The position numbers were made by a program, and so were the translations under genes. Shown here in pieces: positions 1 through 8,793 of a stretch of 64,000 nucleotides of DNA (the first letter of the stretch is position 1; each line of letters opens with the position of its first letter). The notes under the pieces were generated by a model. It was not told the DNA's origin, did no database searches, and worked only from the letters and a program-made list of their open reading frames with translations. The stretch comes from Oscillospiraceae bacterium. Lineage in GTDB: Bacteria; Bacillota; Clostridia; Oscillospirales; Ruminococcaceae. The stretch lies in assembly GCA_022791315.1 (NCBI GenBank), contig JAAVYW010000038.1, positions 1 to 64,000 of the forward strand. The letters are read 5' to 3'.

Positions 1-452
1 TACCTATCTATTTAGGACTTGTTACAATGTCCCTTTCAGCATTTGTTCATTTGATGATTATCTGTGTTGTGATAGTGCTGCTTGCCCCTATTCTGTTTGA
101 AGCAACTTTGCCGGCACAACTTCCGTTTTTCTTTCTTGCACTAGCTACATACATTATTGTATCGCTAAGCATTGGCAGTGTTTTGGGCTTGACAGTAAAA
201 AATCAAGCGAAACTGACGATGATAGCACAATTAGTGTTTTTGCCCTCAATTATGCTTTCGGGAATTATGTTTCCCATTGAGTTTCTACCCGATTTTTTGG
301 AAACGATAGGACTAATTTTCCCAGCCTCCTGGGGATACCGATTGATGTTGGACCATGGATTTTGCTTTGAAAATCTGTGGTATCTAATCTCTATCTCTTT
401 TGCAGCGATGGTTATATGTGGAATAGTTTTGAAAAAACAAAAAGCAAAATAG
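1..452 (+). CDS. ABC-2 type transporter permease, C-terminal part
   Basis: The reading frame is open from the left edge of the window, with codons P-I-Y-L-G-L-V-T running into the first Met at 27, so this is the 3' part of a longer gene. The visible part is hydrophobic, with about four membrane segments. It carries the features of the C-terminal half of ABC-2 permeases: a G-S-V-L-G-L turn, then a P-S-I-M-L-S-G-I-M-F-P segment with P-I-E-F-L-P after it. Such permeases pair with an ABC ATPase that would lie upstream, outside the window, and usually export drugs, peptides or polysaccharide. By eye the gene is more AT-rich than most of the window. The family is fairly sure; the substrate is unknown. 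Confidence 0.8.
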   Translation, partial: PIYLGLVTMSLSAFVHLMIICVVIVLLAPILFEATLPAQLPFFFLALATYIIVSLSIGSVLGLTVKNQAKLTMIAQLVFLPSIMLSGIMFPIEFLPDFLETIGLIFPASWGYRLMLDHGFCFENLWYLISISFAAMVICGIVLKKQKAK

Positions 453-513
453 TTCTGAGCAAAACACAATGGGCACTTTCCCCGAAAATGCCCAGTGGGC
501 TACCCAGGATAAA

Positions 514-550
514 AAGGGCAAGACAACCTATTGCGGTTTGTCTTGCCCTT
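514..550. terminator. Bidirectional intrinsic terminator
   Basis: A perfect 13-bp stem (AAGGGCAAGACAA at 514-526 pairing with TTGTCTTGCCCTT at 538-550) with an 11-nt loop lies between the plus-strand permease and the minus-strand XRE gene. An A-run precedes the left arm, which gives a U-run on the minus strand, and the right arm ends in TT. It probably serves both convergent genes. Confidence 0.75.
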
Positions 551-567
551 CACTTCTTGACAAAGCC

Positions 568-1134
568 TTATCCTTGCACCTGCTCCCCGTCTTTTTTCCG
601 CCGCCAAGCCATCCAGAGCAGGAACCCCCCGACGCAGAACAGGATGAGGAAGAGGAAAAACACCGCCTGCAATCGGTACGTCTCAATAAACGGCCAAAAG
701 GCAAACCCCTCCACAGAGGTGTACCAGGTCATCCCGTCCGCATCGGTGCTGGCGGAGGGCACCCGAATCTCAATCATGGTGGAGAGCACCCACAGCACCA
801 CAATCCCCAGCATCCCCAGCCCGCCGGTGACCCATCCCACAATCCAAAGCGCCAGCCCCTTTTTGGGCGCCGGTGCGGGGGATGCAGGCAGGGAAGCGGG
901 GCTTTCCCTCGCCGGGCCGATGGGGAAGGGCACTGTCTCCTCGTCCCGCAGCAGGTAGTCCGCCGAGACGGCAAAGAGGTCGCTCAGTGCCAGCAGTTTC
1001 TCCAAATCCGGCGCAGAGGCCCCGGTCTCCCACTTGGAGACCGCCTGGCGGGAGACCTCTAGCCTCCCCGCCAGATCCTCCTGGGAAAGGCCCTGTTCCC
1101 TGCGTAGCGCCGCCAGCTTTTCGTTCAGTGTCAT
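568..1134 (-). CDS. XRE-family regulator with C-terminal membrane segments
   Basis: This is a DNA-binding protein with a Cro/CI-type helix-turn-helix at about residues 3-58 (L-S-Q-E-D-L-A ... V-S-R-Q-A-V-S-K-W-E-T-G) and two predicted membrane helices at about residues 93-123 and 148-178. The architecture of an N-terminal XRE domain plus membrane anchor is common in Clostridia, where such genes often sit beside ABC transporters or envelope-stress genes. Here it lies between an ABC-2 permease and an FtsX-type ABC operon. The helix-turn-helix is clear. The signal it responds to is unknown; membrane tethering suggests sensing of envelope state or of a membrane partner, but that is inference. Confidence 0.85.
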   Translation of the reverse strand: MTLNEKLAALRREQGLSQEDLAGRLEVSRQAVSKWETGASAPDLEKLLALSDLFAVSADYLLRDEETVPFPIGPARESPASLPASPAPAPKKGLALWIVGWVTGGLGMLGIVVLWVLSTMIEIRVPSASTDADGMTWYTSVEGFAFWPFIETYRLQAVFFLFLILFCVGGFLLWMAWRRKKDGEQVQG

Positions 1135-1170
1135 AGATACACCGCTCCTTTTGACAATTCAAGTGCCCTG

Positions 1171-1179
1171 ATTATAGCA
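1171..1179 (-). promoter_or_regulatory. Extended -10 promoter of the XRE gene
   Basis: Read on the minus strand this is TGCTATAAT, a perfect -10 with the TG extension, about 37 nt upstream of the XRE start codon. No good -35 is visible, which fits an extended -10 promoter. Confidence 0.55.
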
Positions 1180-1252
1180 TAAACAGGCGGGGCTTTCCAC
1201 CAACAAAGGCTGGAAAAGGCGCAACCAGCGGTTGCAAAGGGGGTTTTTGCCC

Positions 1253-4200
1253 TCAATCGGTGGCCTTCATGCTCTCCACCATATCAATTTTCCGGATACG
1301 GGGGCGCATGATAAGGCTCACCAGCAGCGTGAAGGCCATGGAAATCACGGTGGCGTAGACAAAGCTCAGGGGCTCGATGTCCTGCCCAAACATCACCGCC
1401 GAGACCTGGATAGTCTTGATGATGAATTGGTGCAGCCAGATGCCCAGCACCAGCCCAACCCCGGTGCCGATGAGACTGAGCAGCACGGTTTCCCGGAAGA
1501 TATAGGCCTGCACCTCCCGGTCAAAGAAGCCCAGCACTTTGATGGTAGCCAGCTCCTTTTCCCGCTCGCAGATGTTCACGTTGGTGAGGTTATAGAGCAC
1601 AATCACCGACAGCAGCCCCGCCGAGATGATAATTACTACCACAATGGAGTCAATGCTCTTCATGGAGTTGTTCACGTTGTCCTCTATCGTCTCGTTAAAC
1701 ATGCTGTAGAGCACCTTATCGCTGGAGAGCGCCCGGGTGGAAATGGCCTCCCGCTCCCCGGCATCTGCCGCTGGGGATTTTGCCAGCAGCGTGTCATACA
1801 CCGGGGCGCGGCCAAAGGCCTGCCGGTAGGCATCCTCCCCCAGGTACACATAGGAGGAGATATAGCTCTCAATCACTCCTGTCACTGTCACGTCGCCGCC
1901 CCGCCCGCCGCTGTCTGTCAGCCGGACAGGGTCCCCCACCCGGACCCCCAGCTCCTCAGCCAGTTTTTCTGTGAGCACCACAGCGTCAGGGGAGAAGGGC
2001 ACCGGCTCTTTGGTCTTCCGGTCCCGCAGTACCAGGTAATCCGTTATCTGTTCCGCGTCCATGGGTACCTGTAGGGTAGAGCTGTCCTCGCCGCTGCTGC
2101 CCTTCACTGTGCAGGTCTTGCTGGCAAAGGGCAAAAAGCACTCTACCTGGGCAGGGTCAGCCAGCAGGTCTTTCAGGATGGGGTCGGTCTCCCACACCCC
2201 TTCGTCCTCCAACAGCAGTGTCAGGTTGTAGTCGTAGAGCTCCCCAAACTGCTTGGAGACAATGGAACCCACTGAGTCCCGGATACCAAAGCCTGTCACC
2301 AGCAGCGCGCTGCATCCCGAAACCCCCACCACAGTCATGAAAAACCGCTTCTTGTACCGGAACAGGTTCCGGGCCGTCACCTTGTGGGTGAATTTCAGCC
2401 GCTTCCAGATGGGAGTGATTTTCTCCAAGAGGATGCGTTTGCCCACCTTGGGCGCTTTGGGCACCATCAGGGAGGCAGGCCGCTCCTTCAGCTCGTTTTT
2501 GCAGGAAAAATAGGCCGCTGCCAGGATACACAGGATGGTGGTGAGCCCCACCGCCAGCGCCAGCCCCCAGGAAAAGGGCGTGGGAATTTCGGGCATGTCA
2601 AACATCATGGCATAGGCGTTGGCAATCACCCAGGGCAGCAGCTTAAAGCCGATGCTCAGGCCAATCCCGCAGCCCAGCACCGAGGCCACCCCGCCGTAGA
2701 GCAGGTAATAGGCCAAAATGCTGCCGCTGCTGTATCCAAGGGCCTTCATGGTGCCAATCTGGGTACGGTCCTCCTCCACCATGCGGGTCATGGTAGTCAG
2801 GGCCACCAGCGCCGCCACCAGGAAGAAAAACACCGGGAACACCTTGCACACGGCCTCCACCTTCTGCACATTGCCCTGGTAGCTCTCAAAGCCCGTGTTG
2901 TCCCGCCGGTCAAACATCAGCCACTCCGGCTCTGCTAAATCCTCCAATTCCTCCCTGGCGTCGTTGATTTTCCGCTCTGCCTTGGCAAATTCCAGCTCGG
3001 CCTCCCGCCGCCCCTCCTGGTATTCGGCCTTGGCGTCTGCCAGCTCGGCCTCGCCGTCCAAGAGCTCCTGCCGGCCCTTTTCCAGGTCGGCCCTGGCCTG
3101 GGCCAGCTCCCGCTCCCCGTCGGCCAGTTCCCGTTTGGCCTCTTCCAGCTTTTCCTTTGCCTCGGCAATCTCCCGCACGCCGTCGTCGTATTTCGCGATC
3201 TGGTCCTCCAAGGGGAAGAGCCCCTCGTCCCGGGCCTTCCGCAGCTCCTCTATCAGCTCGGCGTTCTCCGCCAGCTCCTGCTCCGCGTCGGCCAGGGTCT
3301 GTTCCCCCTCCTTGAATTCCCTCACCCCGGCGGCAAATTCGCTGCGCTTCTCCTTTAAGAGCTCCTTCCCCGAATCCAGGGACGCCCAGCCCGAGGAAAT
3401 CTGGTTCTCCCCGTCGGAGATTTGGGACTCTGCCGCTGCCAGCTGGGCCCGCACAGCCGCCGCCTGTTGCTCATACTCCGCCTTGCCCGCTGCCAGCTGC
3501 TGCTCGCCCGCAGAAATCTGGGCCTCGGCAGCAGAGAGCTGGGACCGGGCTGCCTCCGCCTGGGCCTGCCCGCTGGCATATTCCCCCCGCAGCGTCTCCA
3601 GCAGCGCGGCCTGTTCTGCCGTCAGCAATTCCGGGGGAATGCTTTCCAGGCTGGCAATGGAGGACTGCAAAGCGGCCAGCCCCGCCTCGGCCTGGGCCAG
3701 TTCTGCCTTGCCCGCCTCCAGCTGTTGCCGCCCTGCAGCCAGCTCGGCCTCCTTGGCGCTGATTTCCGCCTGGGCGGCCTCTAACCCGGCCTCGGCCTGG
3801 GCCTTCTGGCTCTCGAATTCCCGCCGTCCTGCCGCCAAGGAGGAGGCCCCGGACTGCAGCTGGCTCTCGGCGTCGTCCAGCTCCTTCTGGCCCTCCCGCA
3901 GGGCCTCCCGGCCCTCTTCGATTTTGGCGCGGTTTTTCTCCAGCTCCTCCTTCCCCTCTGCCACGTCTTTCACAGCCTGGTCGTAGTCGTCAATCAGGCT
4001 CTCGTCCAGGGAGATGCCCTCCGCCTTGGCGTCCCGCAGCTTCTGCACAAATTCGGCGTTTTCTTCCAGCTCCCTTTCCCCGTCGGCAATCTCCCGTTCT
4101 GCGTCGGCGATTTCCCGCCGCCCGTCCGCCAGCTCCCGCTCCCCGTCCAGGATTTTCTGCTCCCCGTCGGCCAGTTCCCGGTATCCGTCGGCAATCTCCT

Positions 4201-5095
4201 GTTCTGCGTCGGCAATCTGGCGGGCCGCGTCGTTTAACTCCTCCTCAGCCTCTGCCCGCTTCTCCCGATATTCCTCCTCTGCGTCCTGTAGCTTTTCCTC
4301 TGCCTCCCGGCGCACCTCGTCCAGCCGCAGCGCCGAGCGCTCTTTCCCCAGGGGCTCCCAGTCCTCTGTCACCTGGTCGATGCGGCCAAAGTAGGCGTCG
4401 GAGAAGGTGTTTTCCTCCCGCAGCCCGGCTAACGTCACATAGAGGTCGGTGTACACCGAGAGGGCATAGGCCTCCTTGGGCAGGTAGAGGGCCATATCGA
4501 TTTCCCCGTCCCCCACGGTGGTGCGGTCAGCCTCCACCGAGAGGAAGAGGGGGCTGCGGGCCACCCCCACCACAGTGAAGGTGGAGACTGCATAGGTGTC
4601 TTCCGGGTTTTCGGTGCCGGGGGAGAGGGTAAACACATCCCCCAGGGTGTGCCCCCCGGCATAGCCGGGCAGCTGAATCAGCAGGCACTCATCCGCCCGC
4701 TGCGGATACCGCCCCTCCAGGAGGGAGACCTTGTTCAGGGCGGGCTCTGTCCCCTCCAGGTCCAGCACACCAAAAAGGCGGGTGACAATGCCCTTGTCCT
4801 CCTCTGTGTCCAGCAGCACGTCAGTGGAATAGCCCGGCATCACCGCCTCCACCTCGTCCCGTTCCAGTAGGGCCTCCACGTCCTGGGCGGTAACGCCCAG
4901 CGTGCCCTTGACATCCAGGTCGTAGACAGCCATCTCGTCAAAAAAGAGGTCGGCACCCTGTTCCATATCCGGCGTGGCGGCCAGCAGCCCAGCCAAAAAG
5001 CCGCTGCCCAGCGCCACAATCCCCAAAATGGAGAGGAACCGGCTGAAGCTGCCCTTAACCCCCCGCATCATCATTTTTAAGTAGGCGCGTTTCAT
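1253..5095 (-). CDS. FtsX-family ABC transporter permease with giant coiled-coil insert
   Basis: A 1280-residue permease of the MacB/FtsX type. A signal-anchor helix lies near residues 17-40, then an extracellular domain to about residue 240. About 500 residues of Ala/Glu/Arg/Leu-rich heptads follow (A-D-G-E-R-E-L-A-D-G-like repeats), a long coiled coil. After it come two FtsX domains, one with three helices near residues 755-890 (M-K-A-L-G-Y motif) and one at the C terminus (I-K-V-L-G-F motif). The ATPase gene follows upstream with a 60-nt gap, and a TetR gene heads the operon. Related proteins are usually annotated simply as FtsX-like permeases. The coil may project from the membrane to contact the wall or a partner, which is inference. 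The family call is firm; the cargo is unknown. Confidence 0.9.
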   Translation of the reverse strand: MKRAYLKMMMRGVKGSFSRFLSILGIVALGSGFLAGLLAATPDMEQGADLFFDEMAVYDLDVKGTLGVTAQDVEALLERDEVEAVMPGYSTDVLLDTEEDKGIVTRLFGVLDLEGTEPALNKVSLLEGRYPQRADECLLIQLPGYAGGHTLGDVFTLSPGTENPEDTYAVSTFTVVGVARSPLFLSVEADRTTVGDGEIDMALYLPKEAYALSVYTDLYVTLAGLREENTFSDAYFGRIDQVTEDWEPLGKERSALRLDEVRREAEEKLQDAEEEYREKRAEAEEELNDAARQIADAEQEIADGYRELADGEQKILDGERELADGRREIADAEREIADGERELEENAEFVQKLRDAKAEGISLDESLIDDYDQAVKDVAEGKEELEKNRAKIEEGREALREGQKELDDAESQLQSGASSLAAGRREFESQKAQAEAGLEAAQAEISAKEAELAAGRQQLEAGKAELAQAEAGLAALQSSIASLESIPPELLTAEQAALLETLRGEYASGQAQAEAARSQLSAAEAQISAGEQQLAAGKAEYEQQAAAVRAQLAAAESQISDGENQISSGWASLDSGKELLKEKRSEFAAGVREFKEGEQTLADAEQELAENAELIEELRKARDEGLFPLEDQIAKYDDGVREIAEAKEKLEEAKRELADGERELAQARADLEKGRQELLDGEAELADAKAEYQEGRREAELEFAKAERKINDAREELEDLAEPEWLMFDRRDNTGFESYQGNVQKVEAVCKVFPVFFFLVAALVALTTMTRMVEEDRTQIGTMKALGYSSGSILAYYLLYGGVASVLGCGIGLSIGFKLLPWVIANAYAMMFDMPEIPTPFSWGLALAVGLTTILCILAAAYFSCKNELKERPASLMVPKAPKVGKRILLEKITPIWKRLKFTHKVTARNLFRYKKRFFMTVVGVSGCSALLVTGFGIRDSVGSIVSKQFGELYDYNLTLLLEDEGVWETDPILKDLLADPAQVECFLPFASKTCTVKGSSGEDSSTLQVPMDAEQITDYLVLRDRKTKEPVPFSPDAVVLTEKLAEELGVRVGDPVRLTDSGGRGGDVTVTGVIESYISSYVYLGEDAYRQAFGRAPVYDTLLAKSPAADAGEREAISTRALSSDKVLYSMFNETIEDNVNNSMKSIDSIVVVIIISAGLLSVIVLYNLTNVNICEREKELATIKVLGFFDREVQAYIFRETVLLSLIGTGVGLVLGIWLHQFIIKTIQVSAVMFGQDIEPLSFVYATVISMAFTLLVSLIMRPRIRKIDMVESMKATD

Positions 5096-5155
5096 CCCGT
5101 TATCAACCGTTGCCCGCCCGGCAGGGGGGCTTCCTTTCTCTCATTTTTGCAGGGC

Positions 5156-5857
5156 TCACCATTCAATCTGTTCCACAGGGATGGGGCTGGGGTTCAGGCT
5201 GCACTGCACCGCCTTGCCGTTTTTCACTTTGATTACCCGGTCCGCCATCTGGGTCAGCGCCTGGTTGTGGGTGATGACAATCACGGTCTTGCCGGTCTGG
5301 CGGCAGGTGTCCTGTAAGAGGGCCAGCACCGCCTTGCCGGTGGCGTAGTCCAGTGCGCCGGTGGGCTCGTCACAGAGCACGATTTTGGGGTTTTTCGCCA
5401 GGGCCCTGGCGATGGAGACCCGCTGCTGCTCCCCGCCGGAGAGCTGGGCCGGGAAATTGCCCGCCCGGTCTCTTAACCCCACCTGGGCCAGGGTCTCCAT
5501 AGCGTCCAGGGGATGGGCGCAGATTTCCGAGGCCAGCTCCACGTTTTCCAGCGCCGTCAGGTTCTGCACCAGGTTGTAAAACTGGAAGACAAACCCCACA
5601 TCGTGCCGCCGGTACTCCGTCAGCTGCCGGGCGGTGCAGCCGCTGATGCGCACCCCGTCCAGGTAGATGTCCCCCTCGTCGCAGGAATCCATGCCCCCCA
5701 GGATGTTCAGCAGCGTGGTCTTCCCCGCGCCGGAGGGCCCTACAATGACGCAGAACTCCCCCTGCGAAATCTCAAATTCCATGTGGTCCAGCGCCGTGAT
5801 TTTTTGCTCCCCCATCTGATAGTATTTGCAAACCCCACGAAAGGTGATATATTCCAT
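5156..5857 (-). CDS. ABC transporter ATP-binding protein (MacB/LolD type)
   Basis: A 233-residue ATPase with Walker [10 protein letters not shown] at about residues 40-48, signature L-S-G-G-E-Q-Q-R, Walker [12 protein letters not shown] and a switch His in V-I-T-H-N. The L-S-G-G-E-Q-Q-R and P-T-G-A-L-D signatures are typical of the MacB/LolD/FtsE group, which partners FtsX-type permeases. The start at 5857 was chosen because AGAGAGGAAG lies just upstream; an 18-residue longer frame exists but has the wrong spacing. It sits between the TetR gene and the FtsX permease gene and is surely the motor for that permease. Confidence 0.93.
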   Translation of the reverse strand: MEYITFRGVCKYYQMGEQKITALDHMEFEISQGEFCVIVGPSGAGKTTLLNILGGMDSCDEGDIYLDGVRISGCTARQLTEYRRHDVGFVFQFYNLVQNLTALENVELASEICAHPLDAMETLAQVGLRDRAGNFPAQLSGGEQQRVSIARALAKNPKIVLCDEPTGALDYATGKAVLALLQDTCRQTGKTVIVITHNQALTQMADRVIKVKNGKAVQCSLNPSPIPVEQIEW

Positions 5858-5922
5858 GTGCGTCTTCCTCTCTCTATTTTTTGAGCTCCCGCCCCCGTTT
5901 TTCTGCCCCATCAGGCCTGCGG

Positions 5923-6495
5923 TCAGCCCTGGGATATCCCCAGGGCGGGGAAGGGGGCCTTGAGCAGCGCCGCAGTGAGGGCGGCCATTTCCTCAGGGGA
6001 GCGGCGCATCCCGGAGGCCATCCAGGTGTAGGCCACCCCGTAGAGGGCCCCGCCGAAAAAGGAGAGCAGGTATTGGTCCTGCTCCTCGTCCATCCCCTCG
6101 CCGTGAAGGTGCAGGAGCCGCCGCAGGTCGCTGTTGGACACGGTCAGCCGCTGCCACACCAGATGGGAGAGCTGCTGTTTATAGAATAGGGTGCTCAATT
6201 CCCCGTGCTCCTTGCAAAAGACAAAAATTTGCCGCAGCAGCTCATCCAGCGTGCCGGGATTGCGGTCCACCACCTGGGTCTTGAATTTTTCCAGGGTATC
6301 GTCCAGATAATATTCCAAAATGGCGTCTTTGGACGCGAAATTGGTGTAAAATGTCTGCCGGGCCAAGTCGGCCCCGGCACAGATTTCCTGAATGGAGATG
6401 GCGCGGTAGTCCTTCTCCTGCATCAGCCGCAGCAGCGACCGGGCCATGCTCAGCTTGGAGCGCTGGGCCATGGGGTTTTCCCCTCTTATGCTCAT
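5923..6495 (-). CDS. TetR/AcrR-family transcriptional regulator
   Basis: The N-terminal helix-turn-helix is clear: I-S-I-Q-E-I-C followed by A-D-L-A-R-Q-T-F-Y-T-N-F-A-S-K-D-A-I-L, the standard TetR motif. The C-terminal ligand domain resembles those of small regulators of this type. Three Met starts are possible (6501, 6495, 6471). 6495 is preferred from the spacing to GGGGGAAG, and 6471 also has a purine-rich site. The gene is first in an operon with the ABC ATPase and FtsX permease and probably represses that operon through the repeat-containing promoter at 6519-6557. The ligand is unknown. Confidence 0.88.
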   Translation of the reverse strand: MSIRGENPMAQRSKLSMARSLLRLMQEKDYRAISIQEICAGADLARQTFYTNFASKDAILEYYLDDTLEKFKTQVVDRNPGTLDELLRQIFVFCKEHGELSTLFYKQQLSHLVWQRLTVSNSDLRRLLHLHGEGMDEEQDQYLLSFFGGALYGVAYTWMASGMRRSPEEMAALTAALLKAPFPALGISQG

Positions 6496-6518
6496 AACCA
6501 TTCTTCCCCCTTTTTTAT

Positions 6519-6547
6519 AGTATAGCCAAATCTTTTACATATGTCAA
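6519..6547 (-). promoter_or_regulatory. Sigma-A promoter of the TetR-ABC operon
   Basis: On the minus strand TTGACA (6547-6542) and TATACT (6524-6519) are separated by exactly 17 bp, about 24 nt upstream of the TetR start codon. Confidence 0.75.
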
Positions 6548-6557
6548 TTCTTTTACA
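6527..6557. promoter_or_regulatory. Probable TetR operator: 13-bp direct repeats over the -35
   Basis: CAAATCTTTTACA (6527-6539) and CAATTCTTTTACA (6545-6557) match at 12 of 13 positions and start 18 bp apart. The palindrome ACATATGT (6537-6544) bridges them. The block covers the spacer, the -35 hexamer and the DNA upstream of it, a suitable position for autorepression by the adjacent TetR protein. Binding is inferred. Confidence 0.45.
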
Positions 6558-6687
6558 ACTGTATTTTTTGGCGGGGGAGGAGGGACCTAAAAGTGAAATG
6601 GCGGCGCAGGATAGGGGAGAACGAGAGCAAAAACAGAAGAAAACACAAGGAATAAACGGGATAAATGAAAATTTAGCGAAAACCCCC

Positions 6688-6716
6688 TTGACAAGCTGGC
6701 AATCCCTGATTATAAT
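6688..6716 (+). promoter_or_regulatory. Consensus sigma-A promoter of rplM-rpsI
   Basis: TTGACA (6688-6693) and TATAAT (6711-6716) are both perfect hexamers with a 17-bp spacer, as expected for a strongly expressed ribosomal protein operon. Confidence 0.92.
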
Positions 6717-6729
6717 GGAACATGCTGTG

Positions 6730-6779
6730 TCCCTGCGAATTGGCGCAGGGGATTAGAACGGAAAATCAAAACAGGAGGT
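6730..6779 (+). promoter_or_regulatory. rplM leader hairpin (possible L13 autoregulatory leader)
   Basis: CCCTGCG (6731-6737) pairs with CGCAGGG (6744-6750) around a 6-nt loop, followed by ACAGGAGG before the rplM start. Firmicute rplM genes often carry a short leader (the L13 leader RNA) for autoregulation. The position and compact hairpin fit, but the match to that family was judged by eye only. Confidence 0.45.
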
Positions 6780-6788
6780 TTCACTGTT

Positions 6789-7211
6789 ATGTCAACTTAT
6801 ATGCCCAAAGAAGTCAACCGCAAGTGGTATGTAATGGATGCCACCGACAAGCCCATGGGCCGTGTGGCTGCGCAGGCTGCCGTGCTGCTTCGCGGCAAGC
6901 ACAAGCCCACCTTCACCCCCCATATCGATTGCGGCGACCATGTCATCATTGTCAATGTGGATAAAATGGTCCTCACCGGCAAAAAGCTGGAGCAGAAATT
7001 CTATCGTCACCACACCGGTTACGTGGGCGGTCTCAAGGAGATTAACTACAAAACCCTGATGGCCAAAAACCCCGAGCGCGCCATGACTGCCGCTGTCAAA
7101 GGCATGATTCCCGACACGGTCATCGGCCGCCAGGCCCTCACCCGCCTGCGGGTCTACAAGGGCGCCGCACACAAGCACGAGGCCCAGAAACCGGAAGAAT
7201 TCCAGTTGTAA
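6789..7211 (+). CDS. rplM: 50S ribosomal protein L13
   Basis: This is a 140-residue protein of standard L13 length. Recognisable blocks are [10 protein letters not shown] near the N terminus, [20 protein letters not shown], and a C-terminal [12 protein letters not shown]13 assembles early into the large subunit on 23S rRNA. The start follows AGGAGG with normal spacing. It is co-transcribed with rpsI 22 nt downstream, the conserved bacterial L13-S9 pair. Confidence 0.98.
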   Translation: MSTYMPKEVNRKWYVMDATDKPMGRVAAQAAVLLRGKHKPTFTPHIDCGDHVIIVNVDKMVLTGKKLEQKFYRHHTGYVGGLKEINYKTLMAKNPERAMTAAVKGMIPDTVIGRQALTRLRVYKGAAHKHEAQKPEEFQL

Positions 7212-7233
7212 TCTGTGAGAGGAGGACATTTCC

Positions 7234-7635
7234 ATGTACGAAAGCAAAAGACAGTACTTCTATGGCACCGGCAGAAGAAAGAGCTCGGTTGCCCGTGTTC
7301 GCCTGTATCCCGGGAATGGCTCTGTCACCGTCAACGGCAGAGACATTGATGAATATTTCGGCCTGGATACCTTAAAGCTCATCGTCCGCCAGCCTCTCGC
7401 CCTCACCGGCACCGCCGAGACCTATGACGTGGTGTGCACGGTGGCAGGCGGCGGCGTTTCCGGCCAGGCCGGCGCTATCCGCCACGGCATCTCCCGTGCC
7501 CTGCTGCTGGCCGAAGAGGACTACCGCCCCCTGCTCAAGAAGGCCGGTTTCCTCACCCGCGACCCTCGTATGAAAGAGCGCAAGAAGTACGGCCTCAAAG
7601 CCGCCCGCCGCGCTCCGCAGTTCTCCAAGAGATAG
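7234..7635 (+). CDS. rpsI: 30S ribosomal protein S9
   Basis: A 133-residue protein beginning with the S9 pattern [14 protein letters not shown] and ending in [10 protein letters not shown]. The basic C-terminal tail reaches the P-site tRNA in the 30S subunit. It is preceded by GAGAGGAGG and follows rplM in the same operon. Nothing unusual was seen. Confidence 0.98.
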   Translation: MYESKRQYFYGTGRRKSSVARVRLYPGNGSVTVNGRDIDEYFGLDTLKLIVRQPLALTGTAETYDVVCTVAGGGVSGQAGAIRHGISRALLLAEEDYRPLLKKAGFLTRDPRMKERKKYGLKAARRAPQFSKR

Positions 7636-7658
7636 GCGGCAAATTTTGCAGTTTTCAA

Positions 7659-7690
7659 AACCCCGCAGGTTTTTCCTGCGGGGTTCCTGT
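7659..7690 (+). terminator. Terminator of rplM-rpsI
   Basis: AACCCCGCAGG (7659-7669) pairs perfectly with CCTGCGGGGTT (7675-7685) around a five-T loop, followed by CCTGTTTT. The following gene is convergent. Confidence 0.85.
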
Positions 7691-7695
7691 TTTCC

Positions 7696-8310
7696 TCAGA
7701 GCCGCCCAAAGGCGCGGGCCGGCAGGGGAGTAGCCACCGGGGGGAGCGCCTGATACTCCTGCAAAAAAGGGACAAAGGCCTGTGCCAGGGCCTGGGCCAA
7801 AGGGCTGTCGTCCTTCTCCCGCTGTAGGCGCGCCCACTGGATTTCCGCCGCCTGTCCGGAGAGGTCGCAGAGCTTTGCCAGCTCCTGGGCCGAGTGCAGG
7901 CCGCAGCGCCGCAGGGGCGGGCCGGGGCACAGCAGGTCGGCTGCAAAACGGTCCGCCTGGCGGTCCTCCCGGGATTTCCCCTCCACCGGTTGGGCAAAGC
8001 GGCAGACGGCGCCGTGCCCCAGCAAAATGTGCCCCAGCTCATGGGCCAGTGTCCACCGGATGCGGGGGATGGGGCTGGTGGGGTTATAGAAAATCGCGTA
8101 TTCCCCGTGGATTTGCAGGGTAAACCCATCGGTGCCGTAGCGCTGTGCCACCTCCAGCAGGGAGCGCCCCGTAGCTTCCAGATACTGGCCATAGGTAAAA
8201 ACGCAGTATCCCCTCCGGCGGGCAATTTGCCGGGGCTTTATGGGGAACTGGCCGATACCCTCTTCCAGCAGCGTCTCCCATGCCCTTCGGGTGACAACGT
8301 CCGCCGCCAA
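7696..8310 (-). CDS. ImmA/IrrE-family metallo-endopeptidase
   Basis: This is a 204-residue protein with the zinc protease motif H-E-L-G-H at residues 90-94, preceded by R-W-T-L-A. That is the hallmark of the ImmA/IrrE (COG2856) family, whose members cleave partner XRE repressors, as ImmA does in ICEBs1. The gene begins with TTG directly after the TGA of the upstream XRE gene; AGGAGG about 8 nt before it supports this start. The tight coupling means the two proteins very probably act together. No integrative element genes are visible nearby, so the regulated target is not known. Confidence 0.9.
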   Translation of the reverse strand: MAADVVTRRAWETLLEEGIGQFPIKPRQIARRRGYCVFTYGQYLEATGRSLLEVAQRYGTDGFTLQIHGEYAIFYNPTSPIPRIRWTLAHELGHILLGHGAVCRFAQPVEGKSREDRQADRFAADLLCPGPPLRRCGLHSAQELAKLCDLSGQAAEIQWARLQREKDDSPLAQALAQAFVPFLQEYQALPPVATPLPARAFGRL

Positions 8311-8763
8311 TCAGGGTTCCTCCTTTTTGCGCATCAGCTTGTTGTACACGGACTCCATGTCCTCCAGCTCCTCCCAGTCTGCTGCCCGCACGCCGCCGTC
8401 CCTGGCCGCCACCATGCCATGGGCCTCCCCTGGCTGGCAGCGCTGGTACTCCTTGTCCAGCACCAGCTCCAGCAGCTCCCGGCCGTGGCTGTCCAGCCTG
8501 CGGTACTTCATCAGCAATCGGGTTTCCAGCACGGTGGGGGAGGGCAGGGGGCCAATCTTTTCGTCAAAGACGGCGCTCACATCCTCCACCTGATAAATCC
8601 GGCACAGGGTAAAAAAGAGGTCTAAGTCGGGCTGCCCCCGCCCAGTCTCCCAGGCGCAGATGGTCTTTTCTGATTTGCCCACCAGTTTCCCCACTTCCTT
8701 TGCCGTCATGCCCTGACGAAGCCGCAGGTCTTTCATGGCTTTGCCGATTTTTTCTCTTGACAT
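8311..8763 (-). CDS. XRE-family repressor, probable ImmA substrate
   Basis: A 150-residue protein with an N-terminal Cro/CI helix-turn-helix (M-T-A-K-E-V-G-K-L-V-G-K-S-E-K-T-I-C-A-W-E-T-G, about residues 19-41) and a C-terminal region rich in charged helices. Its stop codon touches the TTG start of the ImmA-like gene, so the two form one operon. By analogy to ImmR/ImmA, the protein would repress a promoter until cleaved by the protease. A perfect 17-bp inverted repeat pair lies 30-110 bp upstream of its start and is the likely operator. Confidence 0.88.
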   Translation of the reverse strand: MSREKIGKAMKDLRLRQGMTAKEVGKLVGKSEKTICAWETGRGQPDLDLFFTLCRIYQVEDVSAVFDEKIGPLPSPTVLETRLLMKYRRLDSHGRELLELVLDKEYQRCQPGEAHGMVAARDGGVRAADWEELEDMESVYNKLMRKKEEP

Positions 8764-8793
8764 AGTAACTCCTTTCTGGCTGTCTCAAAGAAA

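Noticed and set aside
2895..3986. 363-codon plus-strand frame rich in Ser/Ala
   Set aside because: It is the mirror of the coiled-coil repeats of the FtsX permease (Glu/Ala codons read backwards as Ser/Ala). No ribosome binding site or known domain.
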